A DNA stretch of 42,297 bases, from positions 1-42,297 of the forward strand of contig JAHFVD010000065.1 in the NCBI GenBank assembly GCA_023264735.1. Reading direction: 5' to 3'. This document shows positions 23,774 to 30,945 of the stretch, piece by piece. This DNA is from Mycobacterium sp. Its GTDB lineage: Bacteria > Actinomycetota > Actinomycetes > Mycobacteriales > Mycobacteriaceae. Below the pieces are notes generated by a model. The model made no database searches. It was not told the origin of the DNA and saw only the letters and a list, made by a program, of their open reading frames with translations. The position numbers were made by a program, and so were the translations under genes. Each line of letters starts with the position of its first letter. The first letter of the stretch is position 1.

Positions 23774-24238
23774 CTAGCCGTCGCCGGGGGCGGGGGCGCT
23801 GGAGTACTCCTCCAGGCAGCCCTCCGCCACGGCATGCTTGATGCTGTCCGACAGCTTTGGGCAGGACCGGGTGCGGGCACTGGACCCACCGGCCTCGCGA
23901 ATCTCGGTGAAGTAGGCGCAGCGCTGCTGGGCCTCGCTGCTCCACTGCACGGCGGTGTGTGCGGCGCCGAGCTTCTTGACCTTCACCGCGATATGGCAGT
24001 ACCGGCAGTCGACGTCGGCCAGGCCGGACGACAGGTAGCGCTCCCGGTCCTGGCGAGTGGCCTCGTGCATGGCGGCGGCACGCTGCGGGTCCGAGGCGAA
24101 ATCCGGTGCCTTGGACCACGATCCGGGTGCGCCGTCGTCGTGCTCGTGCGGTTCGTCGTGCTCGTGCACGCCGAGCAGCTGAAGCATGGACCGCGCCAGA
24201 TCATCTACGTCAGGCGTTTCCTCGGGGCTCATATTCAC
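23774..24238 (-). CDS. Cys/His-containing protein coupled to kshA (Rv3527-like)
   Basis: The 154-residue protein starts acidic and His-rich (GVHEHDEPHEHDD). Its core holds DCRYCHIAVKVKKLGAAHTAVQW, then QQRCAYF, a CPKLSDSIKHAV segment and a C-terminal GCLEEY. Five Cys and several His suggest metal or cluster binding. The GTG start at 24238 overlaps the kshA stop by 4 bp (GTGA), so translation is coupled to the Rieske oxygenase; ATG 24232 is a second choice. Position matches Rv3527, unknown in function. It may help KshA assembly or electron supply; this is inference. No ferredoxin or reductase domain (KshB type) is visible. Confidence 0.8.
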   Translation of the reverse strand: MNMSPEETPDVDDLARSMLQLLGVHEHDEPHEHDDGAPGSWSKAPDFASDPQRAAAMHEATRQDRERYLSSGLADVDCRYCHIAVKVKKLGAAHTAVQWSSEAQQRCAYFTEIREAGGSSARTRSCPKLSDSIKHAVAEGCLEEYSSAPAPGDG

Positions 24239-25377
24239 ACCTGGGTTGGCTGTCCTTCAGAATTAGCCTGCTTCTTGAGGTTCTCCTGGACCTCCACGTG
24301 CCACTTCTCATTGGCCGGTGCGGTGTCGACCTCGAGCTCGAACCGGTCGGTCATGTCAGGGGAGATGTCGGCGACGTCCACGTAGAACTGCTGATACCAC
24401 CGGCGCATCTGGTAGACCGCGCCGTCTTCTTCAACGAGCAGCGGATTGTCGATGCGGGTCTTGTGCTTCCAGATCTCGACGTCCTGCAGGAAGCCCTTGC
24501 TGACGCCGACGGTCATCGCATCCGAGAGCTTCTCGCTCATGGAATCGTCCATGCCCTGCGGTTTTTCGACGATCACACCCCACTGCAGCATGAACGAATC
24601 CTGCGTCACCGGGTAGTGGCAGTTGATCAGGATCGACTCGGCCTTGAAGCCGCCGTAGTTGTTGTGCAGCCAGTTGATCATGAACGACGGCCCGAAGTAC
24701 GAGGCCTCCGAATCCAGATGGGATTCGGTGTAGGCCGAGCCGCCCAGCGTGACGTCGGGCCGGCCGACGTTGTGCAGATACTGCGAGGCGATGTGGCCCT
24801 CGAAGACGTTCTTGAAGTACGTCGGCAGGCCGAAGTGGATGTAGAAGAAGTGCGCCATGTCGGTGACGTTGTCGACGATCTCGCGGCAGTTGGAGCCCTC
24901 GATCAGCATCGAGTTCCACTTCCACTCGGTCCACTCACCGCTGGTGTACTCCGGGATCTCCGGAATCCGCACCTCGGGCTGCGGCGGGTTGCCCTCGACG
25001 TCGTGCCAGACGAACAGCAGCCCGCTGCGCACGTCGGTCTCCCAGGACCGGGTGCGGGCCAACCGCGGGGTGCGCTTGGCGTAGGGCACCAGACGGCAGC
25101 GGCCGTCGCCGCCCCATCGCCAGTCGTGGAACGGGCAGGCCAGTGCGTCGTCCTTGACGGTGCCCTGCGACAGGTCTCCGCCCAGGTGGCGGCAGTAGGC
25201 GTCCAGGACGTGGACATCGTTGTTGGAGTCGGCGAAGACCACTAGTTTCGTCCCGAAAGCATTGATCGGGTGCGGCTTGCCGTCCAGGTAGTCAGTGACC
25301 GGACCCAGGCAGTGCCAGCCCCGGGCGTACCGGTCTGGCAGGGTCCCGGTGTCGATCTCGCGAATGCCGGTAGTCAC
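24235..25377 (-). CDS. kshA: 3-ketosteroid 9-alpha-hydroxylase oxygenase KshA
   Basis: Numbered from GTG 25377, this 380-residue Rieske oxygenase has the 2Fe-2S ligands Cys62/His64 (YCRHLGG) and Cys81/His84 (CPFHDWRW). The mononuclear iron site is in DNVTDMAHFFYIH (Asn170, Asp173, His176, His181). With the reductase KshB, not in this window, it hydroxylates C9 of 3-ketosteroids; combined with KstD this opens ring B. GGAGG (25385-25389) stands 7 nt before GTG 25377, so I prefer that start; ATG 25395 would add six residues but has no ribosome site. A KstR box lies upstream at 25406. A Cys/His protein gene overlaps its end. Confidence 0.94.
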   Translation of the reverse strand: MTTGIREIDTGTLPDRYARGWHCLGPVTDYLDGKPHPINAFGTKLVVFADSNNDVHVLDAYCRHLGGDLSQGTVKDDALACPFHDWRWGGDGRCRLVPYAKRTPRLARTRSWETDVRSGLLFVWHDVEGNPPQPEVRIPEIPEYTSGEWTEWKWNSMLIEGSNCREIVDNVTDMAHFFYIHFGLPTYFKNVFEGHIASQYLHNVGRPDVTLGGSAYTESHLDSEASYFGPSFMINWLHNNYGGFKAESILINCHYPVTQDSFMLQWGVIVEKPQGMDDSMSEKLSDAMTVGVSKGFLQDVEIWKHKTRIDNPLLVEEDGAVYQMRRWYQQFYVDVADISPDMTDRFELEVDTAPANEKWHVEVQENLKKQANSEGQPTQV

Positions 25378-25405
25378 CCTTATGCCTCCACTCATAGGTT
25401 CTAAC

Positions 25406-25419
25406 TAGAACACGTTACA
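25406..25419. promoter_or_regulatory. KstR operator at kshA
   Basis: TAGAACACGTTACA matches TnnAACnnGTTnnA. A partly overlapping dyad GTTCTA-AC-TAGAAC (25399-25412) extends it on the kshA side. The divergent carbonic-anhydrase-like gene starts 77 bp away and may share control. Confidence 0.86.
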
Positions 25420-25495
25420 GTTTTAGCGTCTGATCGCGCAATCTTCAGCGGCTTTACCTGGGGATTACCCACCTGAATTGCGGTATATGTGAACG

Positions 25496-26029
25496 ATGCC
25501 GATGTATTCGTTCGAGGGCCGGTCACCACGGGTGGATCCCACCGCGTTCGTCGCACCGACCGCCGTGCTCATCGGTGACGTCACCGTCGAGGCCGGTGCG
25601 TCGGTGTGGTTCAACGCGGTCCTGCGCGGGGATTACGCGCCGATCGTGATCCGGGAGGGGGCGAACGTGCAGGACGGCTCGGTGCTGCACGCGCCGCCGG
25701 GCATCCCGGTCGATATCGGGCCTGGAGCCACGATCGCGCACATGTGCACGATCCACGGCGTCCACGTCGGTGCCGAAGCACTGATCGCCAACCACTGCAC
25801 GGTGCTCGACGGGGTGGTGATCGGGGCGCGCAGCATGATCGCCGCGCACTCGCTGGTGGTCGGCGGCACCCATATCCCCGACGAGGTTCTGGTCACCGGG
25901 TCACCGGCGAAGGTCAAGGGACCGATCGCTGGAACCGGCGCCGAGGTGTGGGTGAACCTCAACCCGAAGGCGTACCAGGATCTCGCCAAGCGCTACCAGA
26001 CGGGCTTCCACGAGATCCAGGAGATCTGA
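25496..26029 (+). CDS. Gamma-carbonic-anhydrase-like left-handed beta-helix protein (Rv3525c-like)
   Basis: The 177-residue protein is built of hexapeptide repeats (ADVTVEAGASVWFNAVLRGD-like turns) typical of a trimeric left-handed beta-helix. Metal ligands fit His65, His82 and His87 (SVLHAPP, IAHMCTIHG), as in gamma-carbonic anhydrases and related metal-binding helices. The C-terminus forms the usual helix ending FHEIQEI. Many members lack proven carbonic anhydrase activity, so the reaction is uncertain. It is divergent from kshA, as in M. tuberculosis Rv3525c/Rv3526, across a region with a KstR box. ATG 25496 is the only well-placed start. Confidence 0.85.
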   Translation: MPMYSFEGRSPRVDPTAFVAPTAVLIGDVTVEAGASVWFNAVLRGDYAPIVIREGANVQDGSVLHAPPGIPVDIGPGATIAHMCTIHGVHVGAEALIANHCTVLDGVVIGARSMIAAHSLVVGGTHIPDEVLVTGSPAKVKGPIAGTGAEVWVNLNPKAYQDLAKRYQTGFHEIQEI

Positions 26030-26102
26030 CGCGCGTTTGGCTCGTCTGGGCGCAGGGTAAATCCCCGCTACCCGACAAGGCGTGGCGTGTGGAGGAATGA
26101 CG

Positions 26103-26237
26103 ATGGCACTGGACATCTGCCCGGCGTGTGGCTATCCCACCATCGGCGCGACCATGTGCGCTGCCTGCTCGCTAACCCCTGCAGCGCCGCTTGATTGGCC
26201 CGCGCTGTACGAAGAGGCGTCGGCGCCCGCGGCCTGA
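26103..26237 (+). CDS. 44-residue zinc-ribbon-like small protein
   Basis: GGAGG at 26091-26095 stands 7 nt before ATG 26103. The frame reads MALDICPACGYPTIGATMC, AACSLTPAAPLDWPALYEE and ends at TGA 26237. Two CxxC pairs (CPAC and CAAC, 12 residues apart) make a minimal zinc ribbon or zinc knuckle. The tail LDWPALYEEA is acidic. It lies 73 bp after the carbonic-anhydrase-like gene on the same strand, possibly co-transcribed. Function unknown; such short ribbons often bind protein or nucleic acid. A second ATG at 26097 is only one base from the ribosome site and unlikely. Confidence 0.65.
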   Translation: MALDICPACGYPTIGATMCAACSLTPAAPLDWPALYEEASAPAA

Positions 26238-26317
26238 ACTGACGAAGGCAACCGCGAGCCTGTAACTATCGACATCGCTACTCGCACTTCTTGTCGACAA
26301 CGACAGCCTCGGCGAAT

Positions 26318-26338
26318 AGATCTAGAGGGGCTAGATCT
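26318..26338. terminator. Hairpin at the end of the SnoaL-like gene
   Basis: AGATCTAG (26318-26325) and CTAGATCT (26331-26338) pair perfectly around AGGGG. The TAG stop of the minus-strand SnoaL-like gene is inside one arm. It probably ends the Rv3521-ltp4-ltp3 operon transcript and, from the other side, that of the zinc-ribbon gene. The 93 bp around it (26238-26330) hold no other gene that I can see. Confidence 0.55.
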
Positions 26339-26732
26339 TCTGGGCGCTCGCAGCGGCCTTGTCGAGCTCCCAGTAGGCGCGCAGCGCGACGATCTTGCCC
26401 TCGGCGTTCACCCGGTAGGTGAACACGCCCTCGGCGACCACCCGGTAGCCGCTGGATTCGATCACGATGTGCCCGACGTTGGCTTCCTCGTCACCGCACT
26501 GGTAGGTCTTCTCGAAATTGAAGGTGAGCTTGCTCGGTGCGATCGCCATGTCGTAGAACTTGGCGATCGCTTCCTTGCCGCGGTGGCCCTTGCCCTCGGG
26601 GTCGAAATGCGATGGGCCGATCGGGTCTTCCACGATCGCGTCGTCGGCGAACACCGCCAACCAGGAGTCTTTGTCGCGAGCCATCGCGGCCTCGCGTGAG
26701 CGCCGTCCCGCCTCGTGCGCAGGCGTGCTCAT
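26331..26732 (-). CDS. SnoaL/ketosteroid-isomerase-like protein
   Basis: The 133-residue single-domain protein has the NTF2/SnoaL layout: helix AGRRSREAAMARDKDSWLAV, FADDAIVEDPIGPS (Asp in the usual catalytic area), HRGKEAIAKFYD, then strands ending GKIVALRAYWELDKA. The family includes true delta5-3-ketosteroid isomerases and polyketide cyclases. The operon is sterol-specific, so isomerisation or hydration of a steroid-CoA is plausible but not shown. GGGAG lies 5 nt before ATG 26732, 13 bp after the preceding LLM gene. It is the last gene of the operon and I do not recall a counterpart at this spot in M. tuberculosis. Confidence 0.83.
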   Translation of the reverse strand: MSTPAHEAGRRSREAAMARDKDSWLAVFADDAIVEDPIGPSHFDPEGKGHRGKEAIAKFYDMAIAPSKLTFNFEKTYQCGDEEANVGHIVIESSGYRVVAEGVFTYRVNAEGKIVALRAYWELDKAAASAQKI

Positions 26733-26745
26733 CGGTCTCCCGCCA

Positions 26746-27633
26746 TCAGTCCTGCCAGCCCGAGTGGATGTAAGTGTCGGCGAACCGTTTCATCGCGTCG
26801 ATCTTCTTGTCCACCGGAGCGTCGAAGCCGATACCCTTGAACATCCACGGCATGCCGATGTAGTCGGTGACGCCCGCCTCGGCCAGGTCACGGTGACCGT
26901 CGATGCCGAACTTGTCGATGCAGACCGCCTGGTATTCGAATGAGTCGCCGCCGCGGCCATTTTCGGCGAGCAGCTTCTTGAGCCGTCTGATGGTCTCGGC
27001 GAGTTGGTCGCACGTCATCATGGCGCTGGTCCAGCCGTCGCTGACCCGGACGGCGCGCTTGAGCGCCACCTCGGTGTGCCCGCCGACATAGAACGGCACC
27101 GGCGTGGACGGCGCCGGGCTCATCTGCAGCCGCTCGAAATCGTAGAACTCACCGTGGAATTCGACCATACCGCCGGCGAGCACCAGTTTGATCACGTCGA
27201 TCATCTCGTCGACGCGCTTGCCCCGCTTCGCGTAGGGCACCCCGCACCACTCGAATTCCTCAGGAGCCCAGCCGATCCCGACGCCGAAGCCGAACCGGTT
27301 GTTGGTCAGGTTCGCCACCGAACCGACCTGGCGGGCCAGCAGCAGCGGATTGCGGGAACCGAGCTTCATCACGTTGGTGTAGAAGCGCAGCTTCGACGTC
27401 ACCGCACCCAGCGCACCGGCGAGGATCAACGGATCGACCCACGGGGTGTCCTGGTTCCACATCCGCGAACCGTCGGCGGTGTACGGGTAGTCGGTCGACT
27501 GCTTCTCCATATAGAAGATCGAGTCAGGCAGCGCGATGTTGTCGAACCCGAGCTCCTCGGCGGCCTTGGCGATTTCGATGAGCTGGTCGATCGGGCTCAT
27601 CGCCACACTGACGGTGTACTGCATGCGAGTCAT
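26746..27633 (-). CDS. F420-dependent LLM-class oxidoreductase in the ltp3/ltp4 operon
   Basis: The 295-residue luciferase-like TIM barrel includes LIEIAKAAEELGFDNIALPD, PWVDPLILAGALGAVTSKLR, the cofactor-side RFGFGVGIGWAPEEFEW and VPFYVGGHTEVALKRAVRVSDGW. These are typical of F420-dependent members. The ATG at 27633 overlaps the ltp3 stop by 4 bp; an upstream frame extension would run deep into ltp3 and is rejected. Co-translation with the Ltp3/Ltp4 lyases suggests a redox step on branched sterol side chains or a linked saturation. It is only distantly like the second LLM enzyme at 30946, so the two are not recent duplicates. Confidence 0.87.
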   Translation of the reverse strand: MTRMQYTVSVAMSPIDQLIEIAKAAEELGFDNIALPDSIFYMEKQSTDYPYTADGSRMWNQDTPWVDPLILAGALGAVTSKLRFYTNVMKLGSRNPLLLARQVGSVANLTNNRFGFGVGIGWAPEEFEWCGVPYAKRGKRVDEMIDVIKLVLAGGMVEFHGEFYDFERLQMSPAPSTPVPFYVGGHTEVALKRAVRVSDGWTSAMMTCDQLAETIRRLKKLLAENGRGGDSFEYQAVCIDKFGIDGHRDLAEAGVTDYIGMPWMFKGIGFDAPVDKKIDAMKRFADTYIHSGWQD

Positions 27634-28808
27634 TTGGCAGCTGGCTTGTCTGAGCTGACCACCCACATCGAGAAGTACTGGGCGCCGCCGCCGTACGCGT
27701 GGCCCAAAGCCTTGCGCGCACCCTCGACTTGGTGGTCGCCGGCCTTGCCCATCACCTGGATCGCCGATTCGGCGAATCGGATCATGCCCGATGCGCCAAT
27801 GGGATTGCTGCTCAGCACGCCGCCGGAGGGGTTGAACGGGATCCGCCCGCCGATCGCCGTCTCGCCCGCCTCGGTGAGCTTCCAGCCATCGCCTTCGGCC
27901 GCGAAGCCCAGGCTTTCCAACCACATCGGCTCGTACCAGGAGAACGGGACGTACACCTCGGCCACGTCGATCTCGTCGATCGGGCTCTTGATTCCGGCGT
28001 CCCTCCACAAGGCGGCAGCCGCATCCCGGCTTGCTTGCGGGTTGACCTGGTCGCGTCCGGCGTAGGCCAGCGGTTCGGTGCGCAGGGCGGTCGCGTGGAT
28101 CCAGGCGACGGGATGCCCTGCGGCGAGATGGGCGTCGGCCGCCTCTTCGTCGCCGATCACCATGGCCGCTGCGCCGTCCGACGACGGACATGTCTCGTCG
28201 TAGCGGATGGGATCCCACAACATCGGGGATTCCATCACCTTCTCGACGGTGATGTCGGGCTGATGCAGATGGGCCAGCGGGTTCTTGGCACCGTTGAGCC
28301 GGTCCTTGACGGCCACGATCGCGCCGATGTGGTTCGGTGCGCCGGAACGGCGGATGTACGCGCGCACGTGGGGTGCGAAGTACCCACCAGCTCCTGCGCC
28401 GACCGGCTTGGTGAACGGCACCGGAATGCTCAACGCCCACATGGCATTCGATTCGGACTGCTTCTCCCACGCCATGGTCAGGACGCGCTTGTACTTGCCC
28501 GACTGCACCAGGCTGGCGGCGACGATCGCGGTCGACCCGCCGACCGAGCCCGCGGTGTGCACGCGGATCAGCGGCTTGCCGGTCGCGCCGACGGCGTCGG
28601 CCATGAACAGCTCGGGCATCATCACGCCCTCGAAGAAGTCGGGTGCCTTGCCGACGACGACGGCGTCGATGTCGTCGAACGTCGACCCCGAGTCCGCGAG
28701 CGCCCGGTCGATCGCCTCGCGCACGAGGCCGTTCATCGAGACGTCCTTGCGCTTGGCCACGTACTTCGTCTGTCCGGTGCCCAGAACGGCTGCGAGTTTT
28801 TTAGGCAT
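27630..28808 (-). CDS. ltp3: Thiolase-like lyase Ltp3 (Rv3523-like)
   Basis: The 392-residue SCP2-thiolase-like protein has DIDAVVVGKAPDFFEG, RVHTAGSVGGSTAIVAASL (where the thiolase nucleophile Cys is replaced), DETCPSSDGAAAMVIGDE, and NPSGGVLSSNPIGASGMIRF. The loss of the thiolase Cys and His set indicates an aldolase/lyase. In Rhodococcus, ltp3 and ltp4 are needed to break down side chains of C24-branched sterols. The start shares one base with the ltp4 stop (TGATG). It forms an operon with an Rv3521-like DUF35 protein, mirroring the ltp2-chsH2 pairing in the cyp125 operon. Confidence 0.88.
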   Translation of the reverse strand: MPKKLAAVLGTGQTKYVAKRKDVSMNGLVREAIDRALADSGSTFDDIDAVVVGKAPDFFEGVMMPELFMADAVGATGKPLIRVHTAGSVGGSTAIVAASLVQSGKYKRVLTMAWEKQSESNAMWALSIPVPFTKPVGAGAGGYFAPHVRAYIRRSGAPNHIGAIVAVKDRLNGAKNPLAHLHQPDITVEKVMESPMLWDPIRYDETCPSSDGAAAMVIGDEEAADAHLAAGHPVAWIHATALRTEPLAYAGRDQVNPQASRDAAAALWRDAGIKSPIDEIDVAEVYVPFSWYEPMWLESLGFAAEGDGWKLTEAGETAIGGRIPFNPSGGVLSSNPIGASGMIRFAESAIQVMGKAGDHQVEGARKALGHAYGGGAQYFSMWVVSSDKPAAK

Positions 28809-29872
28809 CAGTTCTTGCCCTCCAGGACCGCGACCAAATTCTGTTGCAGCGCAGGGCCGCTGGTGGCATGCGCCAGCACGCGGCCGGCCGAACGAGAGAA
28901 GATGTGCTGGGCGGCGAAACCGATCCGCTCCAAGCCGGCCGAGAACATGGGGTTGGCCGCCAGCGCGCCACCTGACGGGTTGATCTTGGTCGACGCAGGC
29001 AGGCCGATCGCCTCGGCCAGGATCAGCTGCTGATGGCTGAACGGTGCGTAGAGCTCGGCGACCTCGATCGAGCCTGTGTCGCCGCCGGTCGCCACCTTGG
29101 CCGATGCCGCGGTGGACGGCGACGTGGTCAGGTCGCGAGCGCCCAGCACCGGCGTCTCGATGCGGTGCTCGAAACCGGTGATCCAGGCGGGGTTCTCCCG
29201 CAGCTCGCGGGCCTTGTCACCGGCGGCGAGAACGATCGCCGATGCGCCATCGGTGATCGGCGCAATGTCGTGGCGCCGCAACGGATCCGCGAAGTACGGT
29301 CGGGCCAGTAGCTCGTCGATGCTCTTGGCGGGCTTCTCGGAGTCGGTGCGCCCGGCCGCCGCGAAGGAGTCCAGCGCCACCTGCGCCATCTGCTCGGCGG
29401 TCCACTTGCCCGAGTCGAGGCCGAGCCGGGCCTGCAGGCCGGCCATCGACACCGAGTCGGGCCACAGCGGAGCGACCGTATACGGGTCGGTCTGCAGCGC
29501 CAGCACCCGGCGAAGCGTGCCCGCCGACGGCTTGCCGAAGCCGTATACCAGTGCGGTGTCGACCTGGCCGGTCAGGATCTTGATGTAGGCCTCATACAGG
29601 GCCCACGCCGCGTCCATCTCGACGTGTGACTCGTTGATCGGGGGAATCGCTCCGATGGAGTCGATGGCCGAGATGAACGAAAAAGCGCGCCCGGCAAGGT
29701 AGTCCGAGGAGCCCGAGCACCAGAAGCCGATGTCGGTCTGCTTCAGGCCGAGCTCTTCGTAGAGCCGATGGAAACACGGCATCAGCATCTCGACACCGTT
29801 GGTGGTGCCGTTGGTGCGTCGGACATGTGGCGCATGGGCGAAGCCGACGACCGCTACATCGCGAAAAGTCAT
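28808..29872 (-). CDS. ltp4: Thiolase-like lyase Ltp4 (Rv3522-like)
   Basis: The 354-residue product has the usual Ltp4 length. Visible blocks are DVAVVGFAHAPHVRRTNGT, GFWCSGSSDYLAGRAFSF, HDIAPITDGASAIVLAAGDK and KINPSGGALAANPMFSAGLE. As in ltp3, the thiolase catalytic Cys pair is not kept, suggesting a retro-aldol lyase or a partner subunit. Two consecutive thiolase-like genes suggest an Ltp3/Ltp4 heteromer. ATG 29872 follows the Rv3521-like stop by 13 bp with an AAAGGGA ribosome site; longer frames would overlap that gene without reason. Confidence 0.87.
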   Translation of the reverse strand: MTFRDVAVVGFAHAPHVRRTNGTTNGVEMLMPCFHRLYEELGLKQTDIGFWCSGSSDYLAGRAFSFISAIDSIGAIPPINESHVEMDAAWALYEAYIKILTGQVDTALVYGFGKPSAGTLRRVLALQTDPYTVAPLWPDSVSMAGLQARLGLDSGKWTAEQMAQVALDSFAAAGRTDSEKPAKSIDELLARPYFADPLRRHDIAPITDGASAIVLAAGDKARELRENPAWITGFEHRIETPVLGARDLTTSPSTAASAKVATGGDTGSIEVAELYAPFSHQQLILAEAIGLPASTKINPSGGALAANPMFSAGLERIGFAAQHIFSRSAGRVLAHATSGPALQQNLVAVLEGKN

Positions 29873-29885
29873 GTGGCGAGTCCCT

Positions 29886-30878
29886 TTAGAGGTGGTGCTT
29901 GTAGGTGTTGTAGTCGGCGTCGGGTTCGCCGGTGGGCTTGAAGTACTCGATGTTGTCGATGCCGAGCCCCCATTCCTCGCGGGGCTTCCACACGGCCTGC
30001 ACTCGCATACCCATCCGCACATCGGCGATATCGATTTCCTGAATCAGATGCAGGAACGGGATATCGGCGCCGTCCAGCAGCACGTAAGCCGCGACGTACG
30101 GCGGCTTGATGCGCTGGCCCGCGAACGGGATGTTGATGATGGCGAACGTCGTCACCGTTCCGACGTCCGGCAGCTCGAGGAAGGTGTCCAACTCGAGGCC
30201 GGTGGCCGGATCGGCCTCCTTCGGCGGGAAGTACACCTTGCCGTCGGCGCCGGTGCGGGCGCCGAGCAGCTTGCCGTCTTCCAGCCCGCGCAGGAACGCG
30301 CTCTCCGGAAGCGATGCGGTGTGCTGGATCTCGATGCTGCTGGGCGACACCAGGATGGTCACCGGCTCGCGGTCGTCGACGTCATCGGAGACCGGCTCTG
30401 CTTGGTCACCGAGCTCGAAGTACGCGATATCGGTGATCGCGCCGACCGGCTCGTCGACCCAGTGCGCATGAACACGCGCGCCGGTGCTGATCGCGTCGGA
30501 GGAATCGGCGGCCACCGCATGCAGAAGACCGGTGTCCGCACCGTCGAGCTTGATCAGCGCCCACGCGAACGGCTTGTCGAGCGGCTGACCCTCCAGCGGC
30601 TCGGACTGCCACGTCCAGGACAGCACTGTCCCGACGCTGGCGACCGGTACCACCTCCGTCAGTGGCGCGTAGGTCACGGGGTCATACTCAGCGGGCGGGA
30701 CGAGCACTCGGCCGTCCGAGCCGCGGACGCCGAGAATGCGTCGCCCGCGCAGGGCGGTGAAGAACTGGCCGAGGAGTGGTCCGACTGAACGGGTGTAGTC
30801 GAATGACAGCTTCAGCGGTGCCGAAAGGGGCTTCTGATGCGTGTCGATCTGCACCGGGCTGCTTTGGCTGGTGGTCAC
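29886..30878 (-). CDS. Rv3521-like protein with two DUF35-type domains
   Basis: The 330-residue product appears to hold two related halves. The first reads LLGQFFTALRGRRILGVRGSDGR and VPPAEYDPV (about 30-70), and the second reads FLRGLEDGKLLGARTGADGK and FPPKEADPATG (about 175-215). Each is followed by an OB-fold-like strand set with ALIKLDGAD or VLLDGADIP. This fits tandem DUF35 domains without zinc cysteines. DUF35 partners activate Ltp-type aldolases (ChsH2 with Ltp2), so this protein probably docks Ltp3/Ltp4. GTG 30878 is next to the KstR box without a ribosome site, so the start is uncertain; an in-frame GTG lies downstream at about 30848. Confidence 0.82.
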   Translation of the reverse strand: MTTSQSSPVQIDTHQKPLSAPLKLSFDYTRSVGPLLGQFFTALRGRRILGVRGSDGRVLVPPAEYDPVTYAPLTEVVPVASVGTVLSWTWQSEPLEGQPLDKPFAWALIKLDGADTGLLHAVAADSSDAISTGARVHAHWVDEPVGAITDIAYFELGDQAEPVSDDVDDREPVTILVSPSSIEIQHTASLPESAFLRGLEDGKLLGARTGADGKVYFPPKEADPATGLELDTFLELPDVGTVTTFAIINIPFAGQRIKPPYVAAYVLLDGADIPFLHLIQEIDIADVRMGMRVQAVWKPREEWGLGIDNIEYFKPTGEPDADYNTYKHHL

Positions 30879-30887
30879 AGCATCGAG

Positions 30888-30901
30888 TAGAACAGGTTCT
30901 A
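30888..30901. promoter_or_regulatory. KstR operator between the Rv3521-like operon and the LLM gene
   Basis: TAGAACAGGTTCTA fits TnnAACnnGTTnnA. One site serves two divergent starts, GTG 30878 and ATG 30946, so both the ltp3/ltp4 operon and the Rv3520c-like gene are likely KstR targets. Confidence 0.87.
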
Positions 30902-30945
30902 AGAATCGTGGCAAGGACCGTGTCCCGGACAGAAAGGCGGCACCG

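Noticed and set aside
26291..26300. TTGTCGACAA palindrome as an operator
   Set aside because: Short, at the 3' end of convergent genes, with no promoter context.
27634..28470. Long N-terminal extension of the LLM gene into ltp3
   Set aside because: Arg-rich antiphase translation of ltp3; ATG 27633 with an ATGA overlap is the natural start.
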